A stretch of 7,767 nucleotides of DNA from JAFDVL01 sp031398365 (GTDB taxonomy: Bacteria > Acidobacteriota > Blastocatellia > RBC074): NCBI GenBank assembly GCA_031398365.1, contig JANNND010000621.1, forward strand, positions 1 through 7,767. The letters run 5' to 3'. The position numbers and the translations under genes are program-made. Below the pieces are notes generated by a model. It was not told the origin of the DNA and did not search any database. It saw only the letters and a program-made list of their open reading frames with translations. Positions 1 through 6,183 of the stretch are shown piece by piece; within the stretch, counting starts at the first letter, position 1, and every line of letters begins with the position of its first letter.

Positions 1-354
1 CTGAAATTCTATTTGCACATCAGCAAAAAGGAGCAGGAAGAACGCTTGCTTGAGCGCGAACAAGACCCCGGCAAAGCCTGGAAACTCTCGGTCGGTGATT
101 GGAAAGAGCGCGAATTCTGGGACGATTACACCGTTGCCTACGAAGACGCGATCAACCAATGCAGCACGAAAGAATTGCCGTGGCAGATTGTCCCGGCCAA
201 CAAAAAATGGTTTCGCAATCTGGCGGTCGCGCAGGCGATTGTGGACGCGCTGCAGCCGTACCAGAAAGCGTGGCTGAAAAAGCTGGATGCAATGGGTGCG
301 GAAGAAAAGGCGTTGATCGAAGAGTTTCGGCGCGGGAAGCAGAGCGCAAAATAG
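1..354 (+). CDS. ppk2: Polyphosphate kinase 2 (PPK2) family protein, C-terminal part
   Basis: The open frame runs in from the left edge and gives the last 117 residues, so the true start lies outside the window. An internal TTG at 13 should not be taken as the start. PPK2 enzymes transfer phosphate between polyphosphate and nucleotides in the cytoplasm. The visible part matches the family's C-terminal half: a strand KFYLHISKKEQ, then DPGKAWKLSVGDWKE, then FWDDYTVAYEDAI, then PWQIVPANKKWFRNLAVAQ, then a charged terminal helix. The P-loop and Walker B regions are upstream and cannot be checked. PPK2 proteins are usually about 230-300 residues, so roughly 40-50% is seen. The subclass (NDP- or NMP-phosphorylating) cannot be decided. 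The TAG stop is directly followed by an inverted-repeat element, and a hairpin terminator lies 140 bp downstream. Confidence 0.88.
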   Translation: MKFYLHISKKEQEERLLEREQDPGKAWKLSVGDWKEREFWDDYTVAYEDAINQCSTKELPWQIVPANKKWFRNLAVAQAIVDALQPYQKAWLKKLDAMGAEEKALIEEFRRGKQSAK

Positions 355-487
355 TTTAGCCACGAATTACACGGATTCTCACGAATTGAAGAACGACTCG
401 ATAGTGTCATGAGAGTTTCTCTTCGTATTCGCACAACCTTTGAGTCCCAAATAGAATTCGTGGTTATTGGTGAAATTCGTGGCTAAA
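355..487. repeat. Inverted-repeat element copy 1 (CACGAATT type)
   Basis: A 133-bp element begins at the base after the upstream stop codon. The outermost 14 bases (355-368, TTTAGCCACGAATT) are perfectly complementary to 474-487. The left arm (355-387) holds three CACGAATT-like units at 361, 370 and 380, spaced 9 and 10 bp. The right arm (455-487) holds the reverse-complement units at 455, 465 (degenerate) and 474, with the same spacing. The 67-bp interior has no open frame I can support. The arms match those of copy 2 at 3833-3962, but the interiors do not. It resembles a REP/MITE-like interspersed element. Its mobility and function are unknown. Confidence 0.85.
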
Positions 488-494
488 AAAAGTG

Positions 495-517
495 AAGGCC
501 ACCATTTAGGTGGCCTT
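495..517. terminator. Bidirectional Rho-independent terminator
   Basis: A perfect 9-bp stem, AAGGCCACC (495-503) with GGTGGCCTT (509-517), encloses a 5-base loop. On the plus strand it is followed by TTAATTT, suitable for ending ppk2 transcripts. On the minus strand it is followed by CAC and seven T (491-485), suitable for ending the tRNA-fMet transcript, whose 3' end is 11 bases away. The convergent placement supports use in both directions. Confidence 0.8.
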
Positions 518-528
518 TTAATTTGGTA

Positions 529-602
<74 letters not shown>

Positions 603-618
603 TCAAAATCGAAACGGG

Positions 619-647
619 ACTTTACCCGCCGCTTCCGCCTTTGTCAA
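619..647 (-). promoter_or_regulatory. Sigma-70 type promoter of tRNA-fMet
   Basis: On the minus strand a perfect TTGACA (647-642) is separated by exactly 17 bases from TAAAGT (624-619). The -10 box lies 16 bases before the mature tRNA 5' end, leaving room for a short leader. The GC-rich bases following the -10 box (CCCG) fit a stringently controlled stable-RNA promoter, but that regulation is inferred. Confidence 0.8.
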
Positions 648-651
648 GCGG

Positions 652-678
652 GCGACAGAATGTTTGGCAATCTAAAAT
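652..678 (+). promoter_or_regulatory. Possible promoter of the PhyH gene
   Basis: TAAAAT (673-678) is a fair -10 box, with GCGACA (652-657) 15 bases upstream as a weak -35 (4 of 6 matches, short spacer). It would start RNA near 685, almost on the ATG at 688. This fits the lack of a visible Shine-Dalgarno sequence and would mean a leaderless or very short-leader message. It lies back-to-back with the tRNA promoter. The call is tentative. Confidence 0.25.
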
Positions 679-687
679 TGGCTCGCT

Positions 688-1494
688 ATGATAAGCCGTA
701 TGAACACGAATCCCTTCTCCTTAACCGAGTTGGAAGAACAACTCCTCGACACCGTTGGCTATGTTGTGCTGCAAGATTTTATCTCGCCGGAACGATTGGA
801 TGCGTTGCGCGGGCGCTGCGAGGAAATCTATGCCGAACAGGGCGACAACGCAGGCGCGGAATATCGCCAGGAACCGCAAACACGGCGGCTGGCGAATCTG
901 GTGAATTGCGGCGAATTGTTTGAAGAGTTGATTGCGGAGCCGCGAATTTTGTCGCTTGTGCGCCACGTCATCGGCGACGAATGCAAGCTCAGCAGTTTGA
1001 ATTTTCGCTCGGCAAACCCGCATTCCGATTGGGTGCAGCCGCTCCATTGCGATGTCGGAGCCGTGCCGGATGAAAAAGGCTTTTGGATTTGCAATGTGAT
1101 TTGGCTGCTGGATGATTTTACAGCGGAAAACGGCGCAACGCGGATGGTGCCAAGATCGCATCACAGCGGACAATTGCCGCAAGACGTGTTGGCGGATGCG
1201 TCGGCTCCGCATCCTGACGAAGTTTTATTGATCGAAAAAGCAGGAACCGTCGTCGTGATGAATACGCACATGTGGCACGGCGCAACCGCGAATCGCACCA
1301 GCCAACATCGCCGCGCCTTGCACAGCTTTTATTGCCGCTGGGACAAGCCGCAACAGCAGTATCAAAAAGAATTGCTGAGCAGGGAAGTGCAGGAACGGTT
1401 GAGTCCCGCAATGCGCAAACTGCTCGCGCTGGATGATCCGTTGAATGACGAGTTGAGTGCAAAATTTAGCCGGGCCAGCGGATTTATGAAGTGA
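688..1494 (+). CDS. Phytanoyl-CoA dioxygenase (PhyH) family protein
   Basis: This 268-residue protein belongs to the Fe(II)/2-oxoglutarate oxygenases that hydroxylate small molecules while decarboxylating 2-oxoglutarate. The double-stranded beta-helix core is recognisable: the iron-binding HxD is H120-C-D122, the typical NGATRMVPRSHH segment is at 148-159, and the distal iron ligand is H197 in MWHGATANRT. R208 or R209 is placed to hold the 2-oxoglutarate carboxylate. All catalytic residues seem present, so it is probably active. No signal peptide is seen, so it is cytoplasmic. The substrate cannot be deduced: the family acts on fatty acyl chains, compatible solutes and natural products, and no biosynthetic neighbours help. 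The start is uncertain between ATG 688 and ATG 700 (residue 5); neither has a clear ribosome binding site. It converges on the DMT gene with a 4-bp gap. Confidence 0.88.
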   Translation: MISRMNTNPFSLTELEEQLLDTVGYVVLQDFISPERLDALRGRCEEIYAEQGDNAGAEYRQEPQTRRLANLVNCGELFEELIAEPRILSLVRHVIGDECKLSSLNFRSANPHSDWVQPLHCDVGAVPDEKGFWICNVIWLLDDFTAENGATRMVPRSHHSGQLPQDVLADASAPHPDEVLLIEKAGTVVVMNTHMWHGATANRTSQHRRALHSFYCRWDKPQQQYQKELLSREVQERLSPAMRKLLALDDPLNDELSAKFSRASGFMK

Positions 1495-1498
1495 AGAA

Positions 1499-2410
1499 TT
1501 AGCTCATCTCGGCTTCGACTACATCGTGGCTTTCTTTGGGCGTTTCGCCGAGCAATAACCATGCGGTTGGCGCGATGACCAGCACCATCCCAAACAGCGA
1601 AATCCAATTGAAGCGGCGCTGCCACAACACCAAGTCGAACACCAGCCCAAACAAAATCTGCGACAGTGCCACGACGGAAATGCGCGTCGCGTGTCCTTTG
1701 GCAAAGGCCATCGTCATGCCGAATTGCCCCAGCACTCCGCCTGCGCCAATTAGCAATAATAAACTCACGGCTGGTGCGCTGCGCAGCGGCGCGAAGGCGT
1801 GGCTGGGGCCAGTGAGCAATAAAACTATCAGCGTCAGCACGCTGGCGACCGCTGAAAAATGCACGACGATGGCGCGCGGGTCTACGCTTTGCAAACGGCT
1901 CAAGCCCAGCATGGCTATCGCAGTGGTGACGGCTCCGATGAGCGCCATCAGAATGGCGAACTTGCCATCTTGAAAATGCGGTTGCTGAATGAACACGATG
2001 CCGACAAAGCTGGTCAGCACGGCGCAGAGAATGCCTGTCGTGGGTTTTTGTTTGAAGACGAGCCACGAGAGCAGCGTGACCCAAATCGGCGCGGTGTTCA
2101 TCAGCGTCAGCGTGTCGGACACCGGTAAATGTGCCAGCGCGTAGAAATTGCAAAACATGCTGATGGAGCCTGCCAGACTTCGCATCCATAAAATGCGTGG
2201 TCGCCAAAACACCAGCTTCGCGCCGATGACTTTTGCCAGGGCGAAGGCAAAAACACAGGCCAGTGATGCACGCGCAAAGGCGATCAACCGCCAATCACAG
2301 TAATCGCCCGCCCAACGGCTGAACGTCGCCATCAGCGTGAAAGCGAATGACGCCCAAAGCATGTGCAGATAGGGTGTTTTATCGTGCGAATCTGATTGGT
2401 CAGCAGGCAA
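1499..2410 (-). CDS. EamA/DMT superfamily transporter
   Basis: This 303-residue inner-membrane protein has about ten hydrophobic helices (roughly 14-33, 43-62, 73-93, 100-119, 126-142, 150-172, 181-200, 212-235, 243-265, 269-288). They form the two tandem five-helix EamA repeats of the drug/metabolite transporter superfamily. Family-typical patterns are the Arg after helix 1 (SRWAG), the segment FYALAHLPVSDTLTLMNTAP in helices 3-4, and FGMTMAFAKGHATRISVVAL at helices 8-9. Members export or import amino acids, nucleobases or other metabolites; the substrate here is unknown. The TTG at 2410 is the longest supported start, with AAAGGA 12 bases before it, which is rather far. ATG 2362 (residue 17) is the alternative and would keep all helices. 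It is last in a minus-strand run, 27 bp after the Uma2 gene, and is probably co-transcribed. Confidence 0.88.
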   Translation of the reverse strand: MPADQSDSHDKTPYLHMLWASFAFTLMATFSRWAGDYCDWRLIAFARASLACVFAFALAKVIGAKLVFWRPRILWMRSLAGSISMFCNFYALAHLPVSDTLTLMNTAPIWVTLLSWLVFKQKPTTGILCAVLTSFVGIVFIQQPHFQDGKFAILMALIGAVTTAIAMLGLSRLQSVDPRAIVVHFSAVASVLTLIVLLLTGPSHAFAPLRSAPAVSLLLLIGAGGVLGQFGMTMAFAKGHATRISVVALSQILFGLVFDLVLWQRRFNWISLFGMVLVIAPTAWLLLGETPKESHDVVEAEMS

Positions 2411-2437
2411 AATGTGGCTGATTCCTTTGCTGAGAGG

Positions 2438-3124
2438 TTAGGTGGACTGTTGCAACCGCGCGAGTTCTGCTTGTAGCTTTGCGATTTCAGACTCGGCTTG
2501 TTTCAATGCTGCTTCGGCTTGTTCGCGCGCTTGGGTTTCTTCGGCAAGTGTCGGCAGAAAGCGGCCTGTAGGTTGATGAAACAAGCGCAACGTTTCGCCT
2601 GTATCTACTAACTCTAATCCCAGTGCCTCGCTATACACGCGGTTCTTTTTGACCTTGAGCTTTTTGTAGATGCTATTGGTCAGGCGAAATGCAATTAACG
2701 GTTCGGGCAAATAATCATACTCAGGATCGAACAGGTAATATTCCTTGACGCCGAGGCGTGCATAAAGCTGAAACTTGACGTGCCAATCGTCGCCCCACGT
2801 TTTGCGCGAAGAGATTTCAAACACGACATCCGGCATCCGTCCTTCTTCCCAAAGTTTATAGGTGCGCCGCAGTTTCTTTGCGATGCCGCGCACAAACAGT
2901 ACATCAGGTGAAACGCTTTTGGGCGGTTTTCCTTCTTCGTAATAGAGCAGAATGTTGCCAGACACATAAACCTCGGGGTCGTGCTGGAAATAGATACTCA
3001 ACGCCTCAATCAAGGCAATTATCAAGCTGCGATGCACATCTGTTTCTGCCATAGGTTTGCCGTCCGATTCCGGGTAGTAAATTTCGGGTACTTCGCCTGC
3101 GAGAGCCAGATTGTGTTTACTCAT
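2438..3124 (-). CDS. Uma2 family (DUF820) PD-(D/E)XK nuclease-like protein
   Basis: This 228-residue protein shows the Uma2/DUF820 layout. An early H31 lies in a helix (DVHRSLIIALIEAL), SPDVLFV has D74, and PDVVFEISSRKTW has E103. The GDDW with D112/D113 is followed by KFQLYARLGVKEYYLFDP with K117. D74, E103 and K117 are candidate metal-binding and catalytic residues of a restriction-endonuclease-like fold. Residues about 193-226 form a Glu/Ala/Gln-rich coiled coil, a common tail in this family, probably for oligomerisation. Uma2 genes occur in large paralogous sets in Cyanobacteria and several soil phyla; their biological role is not established. ATG at 3124 has AGGA eight bases upstream. 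It follows yceH by 18 bp on the same strand and precedes the DMT gene by 27 bp. Nothing links it to a mobile element here. Confidence 0.88.
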   Translation of the reverse strand: MSKHNLALAGEVPEIYYPESDGKPMAETDVHRSLIIALIEALSIYFQHDPEVYVSGNILLYYEEGKPPKSVSPDVLFVRGIAKKLRRTYKLWEEGRMPDVVFEISSRKTWGDDWHVKFQLYARLGVKEYYLFDPEYDYLPEPLIAFRLTNSIYKKLKVKKNRVYSEALGLELVDTGETLRLFHQPTGRFLPTLAEETQAREQAEAALKQAESEIAKLQAELARLQQST

Positions 3125-3142
3125 ACTTCACTTCCTTGCGGC

Positions 3143-3820
3143 TTACTCAAATTGTTGCTTGAACGCTGCGAACTGCTGTTGCAATTCTGCTAACCCTTGT
3201 TTGAGCGACGCGACTTCGGCTTCCAGTGCAGCAATGCGCTCTTCTTTAAGGGACGTCGTAGCACTCGATGACGTGGCACGCGGCGCAGCCATAACGGGCA
3301 ATTGCTCAAAGTTTACTTCGCCGGATAATAGATGGGCGTAGCGGGATTCTTTCGTGCCGGGCTGGCGCGGCAATTTGACGATCAGCGGCTGTTTGCGCAG
3401 TTCTACATCCGCCAGCGCTTCCAAGGCCAACTCTACGTCTGCCAGCGCTTCAAAGTTGTAGAGCGAAGCCGACCGCGTGCGCAATTCGCCCGGCGTTTGT
3501 GCGCCGCGCAGCATCAGCACGCACATAATCGCTGTTTCCGCATGACTCAAATCCATCGCCTCCGGGAACAGATGACCGTACTTCGCCACGCGCGCATCGG
3601 CTCCGCTGAAGACGTAGGCGAATTTCTTTTCGCGTAAGCTGTTCAGCGCTTTTTGCACGACGGATTCATCGTAGCTGACGACCGGATCGCGGCTCGATTT
3701 TTGATTGCACGCGTTGATGATGGAATTGAGCGTGAGCGGATAATATTCCGGGGTGGTGATCTTCTTTTCGACCAATGCGCCCAAGACGCGCAGTTCGTAT
3801 TCGTTGAGGATGGTGTCCAC
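3143..3820 (-). CDS. yceH: YceH family protein (UPF0502/DUF480)
   Basis: This 225-residue protein is a clear YceH homologue. The family has two winged-helix domains of unknown function. Diagnostic stretches are ELRVLGALVEKKITTPEYYP (10-29), INACNQKSSRDPV (35-47), VLMLRGAQTPGELRTRS (101-117) and KESRYAHLLSGEV (157-169). A Glu/Leu/Gln-rich coiled coil closes the protein (about 191-223), as in E. coli YceH. I chose GTG 3820 because AAAGGGA sits five bases upstream and the protein then begins, like E. coli YceH, twenty residues before the end of the VEKK-type motif. The in-frame GTG at 3841 would add seven residues (VAKKGII) that are read from the end of an inverted-repeat element, so it is probably not the start. 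A short duplication (LADVEL twice, 127-141) is specific to this copy. It lies in a run with the Uma2 and DMT genes. Confidence 0.9.
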   Translation of the reverse strand: MDTILNEYELRVLGALVEKKITTPEYYPLTLNSIINACNQKSSRDPVVSYDESVVQKALNSLREKKFAYVFSGADARVAKYGHLFPEAMDLSHAETAIMCVLMLRGAQTPGELRTRSASLYNFEALADVELALEALADVELRKQPLIVKLPRQPGTKESRYAHLLSGEVNFEQLPVMAAPRATSSSATTSLKEERIAALEAEVASLKQGLAELQQQFAAFKQQFE

Positions 3821-3825
3821 GATGA

Positions 3826-3832
3826 TCCCTTT
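3826..3832 (-). promoter_or_regulatory. Ribosome binding site that decides the yceH start
   Basis: The minus strand reads AAAGGGA followed by five bases and GTG at 3820. No comparable purine-rich stretch precedes the upstream in-frame GTG at 3841, which is preceded by AATTC of the repeat arm. The A-run partly overlaps the end of inverted-repeat copy 2, so the element contributes to this site. Confidence 0.5.
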
Positions 3833-3962
3833 TTTAGCCACGAATTACACGAATCAGCACGAATTAAATTCGTTCATCAAAAAGGAGACAAACGGGATCG
3901 TTATAGATAATGCTCAACTAGATAAAAGTAATTCGTGTTGATTCGTGTAATTCGTGGCTAAA
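3833..3962. repeat. Inverted-repeat element copy 2 (CACGAATT type)
   Basis: A 130-bp element fills the gap between dsbD and yceH. Its 33-base arms (3833-3865 and 3930-3962) are complementary at 32 of 33 positions, and the one exception would form a G-U pair in RNA. Each arm carries three CACGAATT-like units (left arm at 3839, 3848 and 3858), spaced 9 and 10 bp as in copy 1. The 64-bp interior is AT-rich, unrelated to that of copy 1, and has no supported gene. The right arm ends four bases from the dsbD stop, and the left arm runs into the yceH ribosome binding site. As RNA from the dsbD strand it would form a very stable hairpin. There is no T-tract directly after the hairpin, so it is not a classic terminator. 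Confidence 0.92.
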
Positions 3963-3966
3963 GCTA

Positions 3967-6003
3967 TTATTGATTTTGCGCGACTTGATTAAATTTTGCC
4001 GCGCCAGCTTGCAAGAAGCGAATGAATTCGTCTTTGTCGCGCGTCAGGCCGGGAAACTTCGAGAGTTCTTTGCCATCGGGCGAAATTACGACGTAGAGCG
4101 GCAGTGCGACGGTGCCAAAACTCTTCTCCTGAATCTGGCTGTGCCGCTCGTCTTCGGGCGTTTGGCGGTCGGTGAACAGCTCCGCCGTGACGAAGTTTTC
4201 CAGCGTCTTTTTCACGTCTGCTTGCGTGAACATATTGCTTTCCATCCAACGACAATTGGTGCAGGTCACGCCCGTAAAATTCAGAAACACCGGCTTGTTC
4301 GTCGCCTTTGCCTGCACCAACGCCTGATCGTAATTCATGATCCATTTATGCGATGCCGTTTGCGTTGAATTGCCACCGCCCACGCTCAAATTCGCAGGCG
4401 GCAGCATGCCTTCAAAGCCGCCCAGATTGCCGCCAAACATGCCCGTCAAAAAGTAAAACGCCAGGCCGAGGAAAAACACACTCATCAGCATCCGCACCAC
4501 GCCCAGGCTTTTCATCGGTGTGTCGAACGGCAATTGGAATTTGCCGAGCAAATAAATCGCCGTGACAATCGCAATCGCAATCCAGCCCGACAAAATCACG
4601 CTGCGCGAAATCGTGTTCCAGCCCCAGACCAAATCCACGTTGCTCAAGAATTTGAACGCCGCCGCTAATTCCACAAACCCCATCACAACTTTTACGCTGT
4701 TGAGCCAGCCGCCTGACGACGGCAGCGATTTCAGCCAATGGGGAAACACCGAAAGTAAGAAGAAGGGAAACGCGAACGCCGTCGAAAACGCCAGCATCCC
4801 GATAATGGACCAGAACCATTCGCCCTGTGTCGCAAACACCAGCACTTGCCCCACGAAGGCAACCGTGCAAGTGAACGAAGTCAACGTGAACACCAAGCCC
4901 ATCAACAACGTCGCGCCCACGCCGCCGCCGCGCGATTGCTGATCCAATTTATTGACTAACGCATTCGGCATGCGAATCTCAAACAGGCCAAATAAATTCA
5001 AAGCTAAGGCGACAAACAGCGCGGTCAGAAACAGATTCAGCCAGGGGTTCGCCGCCAGCTTGTTGATGCCGGCAGCGCCCGCAATCAAGGTCATCAGCAG
5101 GCCGAGTCCGGTAAACGTGAAGATGATGCCAAGCGCATAAATTAGCGCGTGGCCGATGGCTTGTCCGCGCGACGATTGCTCGCGTTTCGTAAAGTAGGAA
5201 ACCGTAATCGGCACCATCGGAAATACGCACGGCGTCAGCAAGGCCAGCAATCCCGAAATGATCGCAAACCAAATGTAGCCGAACAAGCCGCGACTCTTCA
5301 GTTCGGCTGCCGTCACACCCCCGGCTCCCCCTGCATTCGGAGTTTCGGGTGGGGGCGGCGGTGCATTTTCTGTCCCGAACGATGTAAACGGCGTCGGGCT
5401 TACGATGGGCGATGGTGACGGTGAAACGATGGGCGATGGGGATGGCGACACCGAAGGACTGGGCGAGGGCGAGGGTGAGCCTTTGACACTGGGGCTGGGG
5501 CTCGGCAAGGTGCTGTCCGTAGCCTGCGCAATCATCACGTCCACTTCAACCGGCTTCGTGCGTGGTGGCAGGCAAGTCGTGTCGTTGCAAACCTGAAACG
5601 TGATTTTCGCCATCGCCTTTTGTGCGCCCGCTACAGCATCCGGTTTCACGCGCACGGGGATGGTGAAATTGACTGCGCCCTCGTACGTTTCCGTCTCAAT
5701 TTGAAAATTCGGGTCAAACGCCTTCTTGGCTTTGGGCGCTTGCAGCGTGCCGTCCTGAAGAAAAACGCCACCTTCTTCAAACGCAATTCTCGTCGAACGC
5801 GGCGGCGGTTTTTGCTCCAACGAATACAAATGCCAGCCGGGATCAAGCGCGACGGTGAGGACAAATTTTGCTTTCTCACCGGGCTTGAGTTGGGTCGGCT
5901 CCAGCCTGGCGGACAGGTTCACCGGGTTTTGTGCAAACGCTTGCATCACAAAGCAGAGCGCAGCAACACATCCGAATAAGGTTCTATTTTTCCAGGTAAT
6001 CAT
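3967..6003 (-). CDS. dsbD: Thiol:disulfide interchange protein DsbD
   Basis: This 678-residue inner-membrane protein passes electrons from cytoplasmic thioredoxin to periplasmic thiol proteins. A Sec signal peptide is at 1-24 (cleavage after AFA). The periplasmic alpha domain covers about 26-160, with C139 and C144 before LPP; the pair is spaced by four residues, while E. coli has five. A Pro/Ser linker (167-205) and a Pro/Gly stretch (215-229) follow. The beta domain has about eight helices (240-520), with C259 in LLTPCVFPM and C379 in SFTCTVAF. The thioredoxin-like gamma domain (about 552-670) has the C581-T-N-C584 active site. All three redox pairs are intact, so it should be functional. 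The length is somewhat above the usual 560-600 because of the linker. ATG 6003 is chosen for the signal peptide; GGAGG lies 13 bases upstream, a long spacing, and could be held in a hairpin. It is the first gene of a minus-strand run and divergent from the exported protein gene. Confidence 0.95.
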   Translation of the reverse strand: MITWKNRTLFGCVAALCFVMQAFAQNPVNLSARLEPTQLKPGEKAKFVLTVALDPGWHLYSLEQKPPPRSTRIAFEEGGVFLQDGTLQAPKAKKAFDPNFQIETETYEGAVNFTIPVRVKPDAVAGAQKAMAKITFQVCNDTTCLPPRTKPVEVDVMIAQATDSTLPSPSPSVKGSPSPSPSPSVSPSPSPIVSPSPSPIVSPTPFTSFGTENAPPPPPETPNAGGAGGVTAAELKSRGLFGYIWFAIISGLLALLTPCVFPMVPITVSYFTKREQSSRGQAIGHALIYALGIIFTFTGLGLLMTLIAGAAGINKLAANPWLNLFLTALFVALALNLFGLFEIRMPNALVNKLDQQSRGGGVGATLLMGLVFTLTSFTCTVAFVGQVLVFATQGEWFWSIIGMLAFSTAFAFPFFLLSVFPHWLKSLPSSGGWLNSVKVVMGFVELAAAFKFLSNVDLVWGWNTISRSVILSGWIAIAIVTAIYLLGKFQLPFDTPMKSLGVVRMLMSVFFLGLAFYFLTGMFGGNLGGFEGMLPPANLSVGGGNSTQTASHKWIMNYDQALVQAKATNKPVFLNFTGVTCTNCRWMESNMFTQADVKKTLENFVTAELFTDRQTPEDERHSQIQEKSFGTVALPLYVVISPDGKELSKFPGLTRDKDEFIRFLQAGAAKFNQVAQNQ
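5389..5505 (-). repeat. Pro/Ser codon repeat in the dsbD linker
   Basis: This stretch encodes residues 167-205, almost only Pro and Ser with occasional Val, Ile, Lys, Gly and Thr. Two adjacent 24-bp units (5398-5421 and 5422-5445) each encode PSPSPIVS and agree at 18 of 24 bases, including a run of 14 identical bases. The degenerate TCG/TCC/CCC/CCA codon pattern looks like a decayed tandem repeat, a likely site of length variation between strains. It links the periplasmic alpha domain to the membrane domain. Confidence 0.8.
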
Positions 6004-6016
6004 TTCTGTTTCCGTT

Positions 6017-6044
6017 CCTCCAGTAAATGTACTGAATTTGGAGG
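6017..6044 (-). promoter_or_regulatory. Possible hairpin over the dsbD ribosome binding site
   Basis: On the minus strand CCTCCA (6044-6039) can pair with TGGAGG (6022-6017), which contains the only good Shine-Dalgarno sequence before dsbD. An alternative fold stacks CAGTA/TACTG (6034-6030 with 6025-6021) inside CCTC/GAGG. Either would hide the site. A weak -10 box, TAAAAT at 6054-6049, would start RNA near 6042 and remove part of the outer stem, so the effect depends on the real start. Confidence 0.35.
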
Positions 6045-6183
6045 CGGGATTTTAGCGCAGCCCGCGGCGAGAGTCCTGTGGACGCAGGTGCGAAATTAAA
6101 AACCATGCAATTGCTTGCAACGCTGCACGAGTTGCGCGAGTCTTTAGCAACAGGATCAAACACAAACTGAGGAAACAACCAGA

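Noticed and set aside
355..387. Regularly spaced CACGAATT units as a possible CRISPR array
   Set aside because: Units are 8 bp with 1-2 bp between them and are mirrored in an inverted arm; there are no spacers of useful length and no cas genes.
721..1212. A 163-codon open frame antisense to the PhyH gene
   Set aside because: No domain and no ribosome binding site; the sense frame carries the complete iron and 2-oxoglutarate binding motifs.
1362..2294. A 310-codon open frame on the minus strand overlapping the DMT gene in another frame
   Set aside because: Its product is rich in Arg, His and Cys with no recognisable domain, and it runs through both the DMT and the PhyH coding regions. The DMT frame gives a full ten-helix transporter, so this is a shadow.
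3866..3929. A small gene or RNA inside inverted-repeat copy 2
   Set aside because: The 64-bp interior has only trivially short frames and no match to the interior of copy 1, so nothing supports a conserved product.
5405..5596. A 63-codon plus-strand frame rich in Gly, Asp and Glu, resembling a calcium-binding repeat
   Set aside because: It is the antisense reading of the Pro/Ser codon repeat of dsbD; the low complexity explains the pattern.
6107..6114. GCAATTGC palindrome with nearby TTGC repeats as an operator between the divergent genes
   Set aside because: An 8-bp palindrome is too short to support alone, and I could not place it against a convincing promoter for either gene.
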